Positions 31,713 through 43,530 of a stretch of 64,000 bases of DNA are shown in pieces; the stretch's first letter is position 1; the number at the start of each line of letters is the position of its first letter. Both the position numbers and the translations under genes were made by a program. Location of the stretch: positions 2,524,120 to 2,588,119 of the forward strand of contig NW_006921537.1 of assembly GCF_000340215.1 (NCBI RefSeq). Direction: 5' to 3'. The notes below the pieces were generated by a model, which saw nothing but the letters and a program-made list of their open reading frames with translations, did not search any database and was not told the DNA's origin. This DNA comes from Pseudocercospora fijiensis CIRAD86. Taxonomy: Eukaryota; Ascomycota; Dothideomycetes; Mycosphaerellales; Mycosphaerellaceae.

Positions 31713-34700
31713 ATGCCGACCGACATTGTATATATATTAGGCGCTATACTAGGAAGGGTAACAACGAGACGACAGTCGAAACAGTCTAGTATACGAGCGA
31801 GATTGCGACAACGTCGAGAGGAGGTCGTATACTCACCTTCGAGCCTATCGAGTCCTAGACTACGATTAGGGCTAGATTCATCCTCTCCGAATCCTAGTAG
31901 TAGGAATTCATTATAGGGTACTACTACCTAGTCCTTACCTTTACGGAGTCTAAGTAGAAGGTTGTTCGGAGATATAAGAACATCGAGTATCAACCCGGAA
32001 ATCTTCGAAAAGGCTAGCTAGGCGTATCTTTAGAAACCCGAGTATATAGAGCAGTTCAATTAATAGGTCTATAAGATATAGTTCCCTTTATACTTACGTT
32101 CGAAGGAGTGTAAACTCCGGAAGTACTCGATGCGATAGGGGAGTAAGGAGCGAACGGACACATTCTAGAAGTTCTTTACAGAGGGGGTATTGTACCGTTA
32201 TACGACTTCTCGACTCAAAGGTTAACTAGTAATTATCTGTAACTTTTGCGGTTCAATCTTGAAATACCCGAAACTAGGGGATAGGAACTCATCGCCTACG
32301 AACTATCTCTATTCTAAACGGTGTTAGGAATCTTAAGGAGAGAGGAGAGTTAATATAGATACAGCGTTCTAGAAAGAGGTATATCTTCTAAAATGCCGGC
32401 TACAGCTGCCGGCTATAGCTGCCGGCTATAGATTCCGGCTACCTGAATCAACCGTAGAGATCTAGCTAATTATTATAGGCTACGCTTAAGGAAGCTCTAG
32501 GATTAAAGGCTACCGATTTCTCCCCCGAAGACTTCAAGCAACTAGTAAACGAAATGCTAGCTATAAACGGTCTTCCGGAAGACTTCTACGAAAGGGAGTC
32601 TATATAGAAGATATACCTATGTCTTATAAACTACCCTCCCCTATTTCTCGGCGCGATAACCTAGCGTATTATGTTCGAAAAGAATAAAGAGGCTACGTTA
32701 GACGACATTCGGGAGATCCTCCGTAATACTCGCCGAGTAGCTATTGCTATCGATAGCTAGTTAAGCCGGACTATAAGAGCCTCCTTCCTCTCGATTATAC
32801 TATACTTTATCAATTCGGATTAGAAACTCTAGGAACTCATAATCGGATTCCCTGAAATTCTAGGTTCCTATACTAGTAAGGATATAGCGAAGCTTATCTA
32901 TACGGTAATAGACAGGGTTAGCGTAATAACGAAACTGATCTCGATTACTGCGGACAACGCTAGTAATAATCGAACATTGTATAAGGCGTTGTATATACAA
33001 TTCACTCGTATATATCTTTAAAATCACTAATTGTATCGATAGGGTCGAGTACGTAGAGGAGATTATAAGGTCTACAATCTAGCTTAATCTTCCGAATGTT
33101 AAGCTCGCTACGATTCCGGATACGTACGACAATATGCACGATAATAACGATAAAGAGGAGCCTATTAATAGCCCTAGCCCTATTAAATCGGAGCCGACGT
33201 CGTTGCTAGTTACATCCCTATAGAAGTTTCCCTACCTCGCTTATATAGTTCAAATCGCGATCCGAGCCCTCTTTAAGACGCTTAAAATTGTACTATTAAA
33301 CGACGACTAATAGAAGATCCTAGATGAGGATAAAGCAAAGTCGAAAGTCGAGAAACTTATTATAGCAATAAGACGGGATAAGGCAGAGAGCCTCGCTCTC
33401 GTTTTATATAAGGTATAACTTTTGTCCGTAGCCGGCACCTATAGCCGGCAACCTAGTATAGTTCTAACTCTTTTTCTCTAGCTTCGTCGTCTAGCAATAT
33501 ATACGAACTCGAGCTTATAGAGATATAACCGATTCGAGGCTATTTAAAAGAACCTAATCGAGCGCCCTAAAACCGATACCTAGAATATCGCATAGAATAA
33601 GCGATAGCAAAAGCGGCCTCCTTAGCGCCTACTCCGTTTTACCTAAGACGTTAAGACCCGGTTCGATTCGACTTTCTATATAGTTACGAGGGGATGTACT
33701 TTACGTACCGCTCTCGAGATCTATTAGAGTTCCGAGGGTATTAAGTAGCTCGGCCTTACCGCCGCCGAATAGCGCTAAGTAGAGTATCTCGTCGATATTA
33801 GTAAGCATTACGCGAAGGTTACTACTACGATTAGAAGAACCCGAGGACCGACGATCTACCTTGTCTTTACGTACTATAACTAGCTCTTTAACGAGCTCGA
33901 GGAAACTATAGCTAAGCTAGCTAGGAAGAGCGTTCCCTAGAAAGTAGCTATAACGAAAGCTATAGACACCTCCTATACTAAGTTGTATAAATATTATAGT
34001 ACTACCTTTAACTCGTTCGGGGATATCTATAGCGTTGCGTGCTTACTTAACCCGGTAGAAAAGGATATATACTAGTAGAGGCCGGAATAGAAGGCGGACG
34101 AGGTATAGCCGAAGCATTACTAGACTATTCTAGAAAAGATGTTCTACGAGCGTCGGAAAGAAACTAGTCTAAATGCAGCTCCTATAAAGAAAAAGAAGGT
34201 TTAGAAGGCTCCGATATTATACCTATTTCGTAGGCAGGAAGTAGAGGCAGAAGAGGAAGCAACTACTAAAGTAAATAAAGAAGAGTTCGATCTCTATCGG
34301 CGCGCGAGTAAGTACAAACCCGTAGGCTCGGAAAGAGGGCTAATAATCTCTAGATCTTACCGGTCTTCTAGACGAATTCGGAGACGATATTCTCGCTATA
34401 TAGCAGCGGTTAGAGCCTAAGTTTCTAACGATAGCGTCGGTCGCTCGGGACGTCCTCGCTATCCCGAGCGTAGGTATAGGCTATAAGAGGTCTTTTAGTA
34501 TCGCTCGTTACTAGGGCCGCTTTAATCGAACATACTCGCCTACTACCTTCGAATCTATTATAGTATTCCGATACTATCTCCTCTATTAGAATCGCTAAGG
34601 TAGGTTACTAAAGATTATGCTAAAGGAGTTAATCGAGGAATTAGAAAACCTTAAGATCGAAGAAACCTAGGAGCGCGAAGAGAATACGAAATTTAGTCTA

Positions 34701-34830
34701 AGCGAAACCCTAATTAGCGATAACGAAGAGGAGGAGGGCGGAAGCAGAAGGCGATACCGGGTCGAGAAGCGGAAACGTATATAGGCTTAGAGCAGCTTTA
34801 AGGAGACGAAGCGTTTACGTATAAGGTAAT
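31713..34830 (+). pseudogene. hAT transposase (RIPed), copy 2
   Basis: Counterpart of the transposase at 4271-7386: the ATG at 31,713 opens the same basic N-terminus, followed by the BED-like finger, the two GCCGGC-bearing introns, the TADNASNN block (here with ITADNASNN near 32,945-32,975) and the A-R-D-V-L-A-I-P dimerisation block near 34,440. RIP-type stops interrupt it throughout, so neither copy can supply transposase. Confidence 0.85.
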
Positions 34831-35187
34831 ATAGCCGGCGTATATAGCCGGCATATGTCCGAAATGTGTTTCGAATTCCTAAGACCTAAATAGACTAGTT
34901 GCTATAGCAACCGACCCCGCTTACCTATAGACTATTTCTAATTCTCTGTTCGCTCTTCCTCTCCTTCTTCCCTTTCCCTATATTCTTAAAGACAAATATG
35001 CCTTAAGGATTCGGCTCTTCGGGCCTTCCTAAGCCGGCTGCCTCCCCTTCCTTAAGCTACTATCCTTTATTCGAATCTGACGATAACCTAATAAGGCGGT
35101 TTAATAGAAGACCATTTATTCTAGAAGGCAAGAAGCATTAATGTCTCCTTACGATTATATGCTTATTAATTTCTAGGTCCTACCGAT

Positions 35188-35779
35188 ATGCCCTCGTCGC
35201 CTAAACGCGCAGATAAATATCTTTAGAGGCTAAAGGGCAAGGGTAAAGTAAGCTAAGTATAGGGAGACCGTAGCGAGAACGAGATATCGGAAGAGTAAGG
35301 CTCTCCGCAGTATATACGAAGGAAGGGGGTTCCTCGGAAAACAGTACCGAAAAACAAGAAGGCTATAAGTAGATAGGAGAAGGCTAAAAAGAGTAGGCGG
35401 ATAAAGACTATCGCGAAGAAAAGTTATCTTTCTATTAAAAGAAAGGGAACAAGGCAGGACTCGACGACAAAGAAGCGGCGCTTTAAACTAGGTACTATTG
35501 CCCTTCGCTAGATCCGGCTTTTCTAAAATAAAAGAGGGACCGAGCTTTTAATCCCTAAGACTCCCTTCTAGCGACTCGTCCGAGAAATTATATTAGATTT
35601 TCGGTCTAGTATACGATTTACGGCTAAGGCGATTAGTACTCTTTAGGAAGCTACGGAGGCATTTCTCGTAACAGAGCTTAAGCTTTCAAACCTCCTTACT
35701 ATCTATACGAAGCGGGTTACTCTTTAAAATAAAGATATGCAGCTTCTAGCTAAAATTCGGCGTCGGTTTATAGCGGATT
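35188..35779 (+). pseudogene. Divergent histone H3/CENP-A-like gene, copy 2
   Basis: Counterpart of 7746-8336. The candidate start ATG is intact here (35,188), followed by MPSSPKRADKYL and a basic tail with KTIAKKSYLSIKRKGTRQ. The histone fold from about 35,480 shows KLGTIALR, GTELLIPKTPF, RLVREI and AKAISTL. Comparison with copy 1 shows that the in-frame stops fall at the same CAG/CAA-type codons, with a few differences at residual CpA sites. A possible upstream exon begins at the ATG at 34,998, but no convincing donor joins it. Confidence 0.78.
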
Positions 35780-37171
35780 AGTTAGAAATTGTATTTAGTC
35801 GTTAGATTAACCTAGGAGGAGGCCCATTTTCGTATCGTTTTGCCGGCTACAGGTGCCGGCTACATTTCTAATTTTATCTCCGCGCCGTCCCTAAATCTAA
35901 GGTACGAAGTAGAAACCTAGCGCTCTATATTCACCCGGCTATTACAGAGACGAGCTATATTTAGATTAGTTTCTTCGCATATCGCGACCTAGCGGGTAGT
36001 AAGCGAAAGGGCGATAGAACGTTTATAATACGTCTCTATTCAGACCTAAAACACAAAGGTCCTAAGGAGCCCTAGCATCCTAACTATAAAGAGATTCTTT
36101 AGTATTAGCACTTTGATCCTCTATACTACGAGGTAGATAGCAAGCCTATAAGAGAGAAACTTTAACGAGAAATTCTCTATAATGCGTAGCGCTATTGCAT
36201 AGCTATAGATACGTACTAAGTCCGGCAACTCGAAGAAGAATTGAGACAGCGTATTAGCGACCGAGGAGGAGATCGATAGTATATTAGTAGAGTCGAGGTC
36301 TTATAAGCGAAGTTCAAGATAATATAGGCTCTTAGTCGTATAGAGTAACGTACTATATAAATAACTAGGCGTGCTACTCTTATTCACTTACGACCTATAT
36401 CCTAGGATACTCTTCTCGTACTTTTTATACTCTTTTCTAATACCTTACCTATAAGCGCTCCGCGACAACCGAGTGAATATAAGCTGTAGGGTTTCCGCTC
36501 GGTACCTTAGCCTCCGAGATAGGGCGGAGTTGAATTTAGAGCGATAGTCGGCACCCGTAGCCGGCATATAGAGACGGTAGTAGGCCTTTTTCTGCTAAAT
36601 AACTAGCTTGTTTAGTATAGCCTACCTGATATTTCTTATATTTACTAGCAATAGGCCTAGGTTACTTATAAGATTACTATAGCTAGTAAAGGCATTACTA
36701 AAGAATATCTATACTATAGTAGGATACTATTATTACGCCGGCTATTTATTAAAAGGAGGCTTTCGCCTATTACTATGCCGGCTATATATACCGGCTATAT
36801 TTTAAAGTCTGCCGTACCTGCCTTTTTCAGCCGTACCTACCTTCTTTCCTTGCTCTAACGTTACTATAATATAGGCTTACGCGAAGCTTACTCTATTACC
36901 TAGCGACACCGCGATACTACCTCTCTCGCTATATTCAACCTTCGTATCGATACCTATACCTCTACGCTCTACATCTACTACCTCCGCAATACCCTCGCTC
37001 CGCGCGCGCCTTCGTATACCTTCGTAACGCACTTTTTTCCTCAATTCGACGACTTTTACAATAGCGAATCTACTTAACTAAGTTACGACGCCTCGTAAGA
37101 AGGGACCTACTGCTTCTACGGGTCGTAATAAGATCGGAAATAAAGGAACGAGCACAGTATATCAACGCAAG

Positions 37172-37760
37172 ATAGCTACTGCTGCTACCGCTAGCTCCGG
37201 TGCTAGAAAGGGCGTCGCGAGCAAGGCTCCGCGTAAGACAACGGCGGGTAAGGCTCTACGCAAGACGATAACTAGCGCTTCTACTGCTAGTAGCAATCGT
37301 ACGAAGCGTCGATAGCGCCTAGGAAGTAAGTCCTATTTATAGCCGGCAGCGTAGCCGGCAGCGTAGCCGGTAGCGTAGCCGGCATTCTTACTATCTTTTT
37401 ACTAATCCTTCTTTAGCCGTAGCCCTCCGTAAGATTCGGCAGTATTAGAAGAGTTCTAAGCTCCTAATCCGTAAAACTCCTTTCTAACGACTTATTCGCG
37501 AAATTGCCTAGGATTATAGAATAGACCTTCGCTTCTAAGCCTCCGCGATAGGCGCCCTTCAAGAGGCTATAGAAGCCTACCTAGTTCGTATCTTCGAATG
37601 TATGTTTCTCTTCTACCTCTTTTCGGACTATACTAATACTATTTTAGCGGTTAACCTTATAGCTATCTACGCGAAGCGTATAACGATTATAGACAAGGAT
37701 TTCAAAGCACTCGATCAGATCCTAAAAGGCTGGAATGTCTATATTCGAGATAGTAGTAGA
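37172..37760 (+). pseudogene. Histone H3-like gene with conserved tail lysines, copy 2
   Basis: Counterpart of 10,091-10,690. The ATG of copy 1 is ATA here, but codons upstream remain open (TPRKKGPTASTGRNKIGNKG), which suggests the true start may be further 5'. The tail reads ARKGVASKAPRKTTAGKALR, so the Arg before the K27 position, changed to Tyr in copy 1, is intact. Intron 2 has its GTATGT donor. Near the end of the fold the codons CAG and TGG survive (DQILKGWNVYI), which confirms the frame deduced in copy 1. The fold shows VALRKIRQY, LLIRKTPF, RLVREIA and AKRITI. Confidence 0.87.
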
Positions 37761-39027
37761 TAGGATAGATGTACTAGTAGGAAGGATGTTCGTAGTGTCG
37801 TCTGCAAGCTTTTCTATATACGAAATAAGCCGCTGTTATACGGCGCTATATACCGCGCTCTAAATACTCTCTAAGTATATATACATAGTATAGTATGCTT
37901 TATTGGCCGTACGGAATAGAAGTCTCCCAAAATCCCGTTAGTACTAAGGAGTAAAAAGGCCGGCTACGCTGCCGGCTACGCTGCCGGCTACGCTGCTAGC
38001 TACGCTACTAGGTTTTTTAAAGAACTAAAAGAAGATAGACATTCCGGTTGATTTGTATTAGTTTAGATTTTTATAAAAAGAAAATAGGGAAAAATAAGGA
38101 AGGTTGAAGAGCCTAATAGTTATAGTTATAGGCACTATCCCTGTTTTCTAGAGCATATTATATACCTGCCTTCGCAACTCTACCTAATACTCCCTCTAAA
38201 TATCCTTATACTCTACCTACTAGAAATTCAACTAGGTACCTAGACCTATAGCTGCCTCTATATCTTTCACTATCTTCTATAGGTTGAAGGCCTCTTCTAT
38301 AGCAGCCTCTACCTCCTTATATAATACGAAGTTACTACCTACCCTACCCTTTATATCTCCTAAATAACTAAGAGTTCTAAGGAACGAACTAGTATTCGGC
38401 CTTAGTATAGCGAGTAACTAGTAGAACGTTCTATAGAGCTGCCTTATAGCTCTTTTATATACTGTGCCGATACCGAGGGAGGAGCTATCCTAGTACTTAA
38501 TATTGTCGAATAGTTCGGTAGGAAAGTATATAAACTTCTTAAGGAGGAGGACTTCTAGGGAAATCGATAAGTTCTACCTAGATCTAGATAAAGACATTCT
38601 GCTAAGCAGTTAGGGAATTGAACCGTAAACGAAAGGATAAAATTCATACCTAAGGAGTACAGTTTCCGAACTGAACTATAATGCCTTATATATATATGTA
38701 TGCTTTTGATTGGTTAGTGCCCTTAGCTGATTGTCTATAGATTTGAGGTTATATAAGTACCTTTATACAACTACGTAGCCTAAGTAGGATTCGAAAATTC
38801 TATAAGTACTAAGGACTAAAAATGCCGGCCACGCTGCCGGCTACACTGCTAAGTCTTACAAAGGGCTTGCTTAAAGCTACGTATACATTCGTATACTTCT
38901 TAAAAACCGATAAATTATATGGTTCGAACCAGCTACTTATGTAGTTGCTTGGCAAACCAACCCAAACCAAACTAGAGTTTCGGCTTAGCAAACCAAACCA
39001 AACCAACCCGAACTACTGCGGGGTCTA

Positions 39028-39470
39028 GAAGAACCTCCGTATTCGTAAACACCTATTACCTAATAGCAAAACAAGGCCTAAGCTCGCACTAAGATATATT
39101 AGCCTATTCCGCATTCGAGAGGCTAAGGGTATATAGGCCTACTAGTTATAGCTTCTACCCTATTATACTATCTATAACACCTTCTATATATCCCTCCTTA
39201 AACTATACTACTAGCGCGAAGGCGATAAAGCGCCTACTAAGTTAGAAGAAGTCTTAGCCGATAGTAAAGAGCTATAGTCTATAGAGCGTATACTAAAGCA
39301 TCGGACTAGATAAGGCAAGAAGGAGTACCTCCTAAGATAGTAAGGCTATTTACCTAAATAGGACTCGTAGGAGGCTAAAGACTCTTTTAAGGATATAACT
39401 AAGTTGTTAGACGAGTATTAGACTAGTATAAAGAATAAGAAGAAGGCTAAGAGGCTATAATGTTACTATT
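39028..39470 (+). pseudogene. G2 pol 3' end with chromodomain
   Basis: Resumes the G2 pol frame after hAT copy 2. Near 39,130-39,200 it reads YYTIYNTFYISLLKLYY, matching the integrase tail of chromoviruses (H-x-V-F-H-V-S-L-L-K). The chromodomain follows: SIERILKHRTR near 39,283, KKEYLLR, GYLPK, DS, then EAKDSFKDITKLLDEY near 39,375, matching the pattern YLVKWKGY...TWEP...L. A stop follows near 39,460. Chromodomains in this group are known to steer integration to heterochromatin, which fits the nested placement here. Confidence 0.88.
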
Positions 39471-40728
39471 AGGGCCTAGAACTAATGCTACCCCTAGGGT
39501 GCTATTAGCTAACTAATTAGAAGCAAGCAATTGTTAGTAACGAAGGACAATAAGACTATACTACTATAGCGAACGCGTACCGAGTGTTAACGAGCGCGCT
39601 ATAACTGTCGACTAATTCCCTACTCTTTTAAGGGATCTACCTCTTTACTAGCGTACCCTATAAGACCCTCCTTTTAACGCTCCCTCTTATTCCTTCCTTC
39701 TATCGAGGCCTCGAGGCCTAGGTAATCGGCGAGGACGGCGCGCGTACGCGTAAATAGTAATAATAATAATAACGATAGCGTAGCCGGCGCGGCTATATTA
39801 GTAACGGTATTACGGAGTGTATTACTAGTTAAAGCGTTACTAGTCGAAGGAAATTAAAAGTAAGGTAAAGTTAGCGCTAAGACGACTAGCGCCGCTATTG
39901 CTAATATTACCTGCTCGCTGCTATTACTAACCTTACCTGTTATTGCTACTATACCTGCAAAACAACCTTACCTATACTACGAGCCTAAAGTACTATACTA
40001 ACTAAGTTAAAAGATTAAACCTATTAAGGGTTTAATTAAAACTTTAACTAAGTTAAAAGATTAAGCAACTAATAGACTAACTAAGGGCAAAACTATAGAG
40101 CTAAGTTAGCCGGGGTCGATCTTACGGACAATAGGTTACTCCTTAATCTTTCCGACCCTTTAAGCAAAGCGAACCTTAACTATTACACTTATAATAGCCT
40201 TTACCTATAGAAACTAGAAGAACTAAGTTTTTTGAAAAGATATAATTAGTTAACACTTAAAGGCTGCTAAACCTAACTAATTAGAGCTAGTAAAACTACG
40301 ATAGTAAATAATAGTCCTCGTAATAATAAGAACAACCCTCGGAACGGACAAACCCTCGGAGCGGACATTTCTAGGTCTTTTAAGAGTAGACGCAAAGAAC
40401 TCGGTACGACATTACTTAGAGCGGAGATAGGGCTATAATACCTCGTACGTCTACCTATTATAGTAGGGAAGACGCGCTCGTATTATAATTAGTCGAAGGC
40501 CCTCAATTCTCGTAGATATATATTACTTTATTATATACGAGAATAGCGCAGTTAGAGTTACACATTGTATTGTATTAGAGGTAAGGTTTAACATAGTTAT
40601 ATAATTAGGTAGTTAAGTATTCAATTTAGCGCGGGCTAAGCAGCTTATTAGACTTGCTAAGTTAGCGGCAATAGAGATCGTAGAACATAGACAGGCTACG
40701 AGGGCGCGGCCTTTAGAAGGGAAGCGTA
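39471..40728 (+). other. G2 3' non-coding region
   Basis: About 1.26 kb between the end of pol and the 3' LTR, with no recognisable domain. It contains a short (TAA)n microsatellite near 39,755-39,772, matching the reverse (TTA)n in G1. The purine-rich stretch TAGAAGGGAAGC just before the LTR is the likely polypurine tract. A long 3' non-coding stretch in both family members suggests that it is a feature of the family and not a later insertion. Confidence 0.65.
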
Positions 40729-40924
40729 TATTAGGGCTAAAGAGGCTGTACGTAATTAGTATATAACTAGGCTAAGTGAAGCTAGGGTCTTAGTGCCTTA
40801 GGCAGGGCTTAGCGCTTAGCAATAGGCTAACTTGCCTACCTTTCTCCCTCTCCTCCTAGCTCCTTATCGAATACTACCTATACCTACTACTACCCTATCT
40901 ACCTGCTAACATACCCTTCTTACA
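40729..40924 (+). repeat. G2 3' LTR
   Basis: The 196-bp partner of 19323-19518, starting TATTAGGGCT (RIPed TG) and ending CTTCTTACA with the terminal CA intact. The 5-bp duplication AGTAG follows. Confidence 0.92.
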
Positions 40925-43530
40925 AGTAGATACTATTATTGTATACGAATTTAGCTAGTTATAGGAGGTTGACCTAGTTATTAGGATTCTCGTTAATGTA
41001 GCTACGTAGGTACTGCTATAGGGTAGTATTCTACCTCTCTATTTGACCGTTAGTCTATAGATAGAAGGCTATCAATAGCCGATGCTTTAGTCTTAGCTAT
41101 AGGCATATTTCGCTCTAATAATAAGATATAAATATTAAGCCTCGGTTAGCGACTATCCCTTTAGAGGTACCCTAATAGGTATAGAAGATGTTGTTCTATA
41201 GCGCTTCTACTATATTAATAGCAGTCTAATCTTTCCGCGCCGGGATATATCGAGCGCCTTTAGTAAATCGATCTACTATAATAAGGATAGCATTATATAC
41301 ATCCTTGCTACCTCTACGCTTAGTAGGTAGAAGGCCTATAATAAAGTCTATTATTAGCTCTACAAATAGCTTCTTTAGAATAGGAAGTAAAGACAACTCG
41401 CCGCATAGTAGGTACCTTAGTGCTTTAACTCGTTAATATACGGTATACGTATTTACGTAGTCCTTTATATCCCGCTTACTATTTAGCTAGTAGTATATGC
41501 GCGATAGTAGCTCGTACGACCTCTCTATACTATAGTAACCGGCAAGCTTACTATTATAGTGTCGCTTAAGAAGCTCTTATCGGATCGAATGCTCGGTAGG
41601 GATATACAATCTGCCCTTATAGCGCAAATAGCTATCGGTATCAATCGACCAATTCGTACTAGATCTAGTCTTACGGCTACTTCTAAGCTAATCTATACGA
41701 GCAGTAGCAAAGGCGTCCTTTTGCTAAGTACGTAATAGCTTATCTATAAACGCTCGTCTATCCCCTTCTATAAGTTCGCTTAATAGCACCCTCGCTGTCT
41801 TACGTAGTACGTACTATATATATCTAGTAGTACTAGCAGCCGGATTAACTGTATTAGTGCTCTAATCGCTATTACTATATATAGCGATATCGACTAGGGA
41901 GTTATTATAACTTCTCCTATCTGTGTCCTTAATACGTACTATTAATATAGTAAGAGTATTAATATGCTTTAAGCCGTCGCGGAGTCCGGTAAGCCGCTTA
42001 TCCTACGCTTGCTTATTAACAATATAGGCTATAGCAATCTTATACTATAGGGTTAGAAACAATAAATAAATAGACTAGTAAGTCTTGCTATTATAATTAG
42101 GTCGCCTCGATAGGCTATTAGTAGGGTTACTTACGCCTAGCCGATATAATTTATTAAAATCGAACCTAGCGAGGTAGACGGCCTATCTAGCCTATCGACC
42201 TATAACCCTAGTAACCTTAGTAATACTACAGAGGTTGTTATAGTCCGTATAGACCTAAATAGTATGCTATACACTATCGAGATAGTAGCGCTAGTGCTTA
42301 AAGGCTTCTACGATTGCTAAGAGCTCTTACTCGTAGGTCTTATATCGGCGCTCTATATCGATTATCTTTCGTAAGAAGAAGGCAATCGGGTGCTAGTAGG
42401 TGTTATTAGCCTATTATAACATAATAGCTAATATAGCGAACTGTAAAGCGTTAGTCTTAATATAGATCTACCTACTTAGTACGAAATAGTATAGTAAGGG
42501 AACTTTAGTAAAGCGTTGCTTTAAACTATTAAAAGCGGCTTGTACTCTATTAGTCTATTTAAACTCTCTAGTCGGGTCAGCCTTAGTTTTAGTAAGCTTA
42601 GTTAGGGGTATTACGTATCGCGAATAGCCTTTAATAAAGCGGCGATAGAAATTAGCGAAGCTAAGGAACGACTACAACTCCTTAATGCTAGTAGGTATTA
42701 GCTATTTAGTAATGGTTTTAATCCGATTAGGGTTAGCCTTTACACTATTAGTTAATACGAGGAAGCTAAGGAAGGGCACCTCTTTAGTAGCGAAGGTGCA
42801 TTTAGAGGGCTTGTAGTATAAGCTATAGGCCTATAGGCGGTCGAGCACCTTACGTACTATAACCTAGTATTCTATAATATTAGGTAAATAGGTGTGAACT
42901 AGGATATTATCTAGGTAAACTATATAGAGGTAGTCTAATAGGCCTAAAAGGGCCCGATTAATATAGGCCTAGAATGTTATAGGGGCATTAGCTAGGCCGA
43001 ATAGCATAACTAAGTACTTAAAATAGCTATAGCGAGTACGGAAGGCCGTCTTCTATTTATTACCCTTACGAATACGAATACGGTAATAGGCGTCCTTAAT
43101 GTCTAATATAGTATAGAAGTAGACGCTAGAAAGGCGATCGAGGGTCTTATTAATAAGCGGAAGTGGATAGCGGTCTTTAATAGTAATAGCATTAAGTCTA
43201 CGGTAGTTAACGTATAAACGTAGGCTACTATCCTTCTTAGGAACAAACAGGATTAGTGCACTAGCAGGGCTGTTGCTATACTAAATTCGACTATTAGCTA
43301 GGTTCTTATCTAGGTACTTACATAGTATAGCAAGCTCGCGTTTACTAAGGTTATAGAGAGGCCTAAAGGGGACCTCTTTGCCCTATATAATATCGATCTT
43401 ATAGCCCGTCTCTTTAAATATAGGCAATGTCGATGCTAGGTAGTATTTAAACACATCGATATAGGTCTCTCGAATAGGCTATAGTATACGAGCGAGCTAA
43501 TTAGGGTCTATGCTATTAGGGGGCATAGGT
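40925..43530 (-). pseudogene. G1 pol relic: integrase (5' part), RNase H, reverse transcriptase, protease
   Basis: Minus-strand pol of G1, colinear with G2 pol but without LINE or hAT. The catalytic Y-x-D-D box lies near 42,897-42,925 (VYLDNILV on the minus strand), RNase H at about 42,050-42,400, the zinc region and first catalytic Asp of integrase at about 41,250-41,560. It ends at the G2 insertion point inside integrase; the rest is at 17,340-19,322. Stops are RIP-type. The uninterrupted reverse transcriptase here confirms that the LINE in G2 is an insertion. Confidence 0.82.

Larger units (their letters stand above)
29499..39027 (+). mobile_element. Giant hAT transposon, copy 2 (9,529 bp, with cargo genes)
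   Basis: Same element as copy 1. The left end reads GTGACCCCGCAG and the right end ends CTGCGGGGTCTA; the 8-bp duplication is GAAGAACG at 29491-29498 and GAAGAACC at 39028-39035, one mismatch. The uninterrupted site in G1 (reverse strand near 19,045) shows GAAGAACC once, confirming the insertion. It is inserted in the integrase region of G2. It keeps more CA and TG dinucleotides than copy 1, for example intact CAG and TGG codons in the H3-like gene, so it is less mutated and helps to read frames in copy 1. It lacks the 361-bp duplication. Confidence 0.93.
19323..40924 (+). mobile_element. Ty3/gypsy chromovirus G2 (plus strand), carrying a LINE and hAT copy 2
   Basis: LTR retrotransposon with 196-bp direct LTRs at 19323-19518 and 40729-40924 and a perfect 5-bp target duplication AGTAG at 19318-19322 and 40925-40929. 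It is inserted in the integrase gene of G1 in the opposite orientation. Two later insertions interrupt it: a LINE in the reverse transcriptase (22,313-27,207) and hAT copy 2 in the integrase region (29,499-39,027). Net length without insertions and their duplications is about 7.15 kb. Order of genes is gag, protease, reverse transcriptase, RNase H, integrase, chromodomain, as in Ty3/gypsy chromoviruses. Coding frames are broken by RIP-type stops. Confidence 0.94.
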
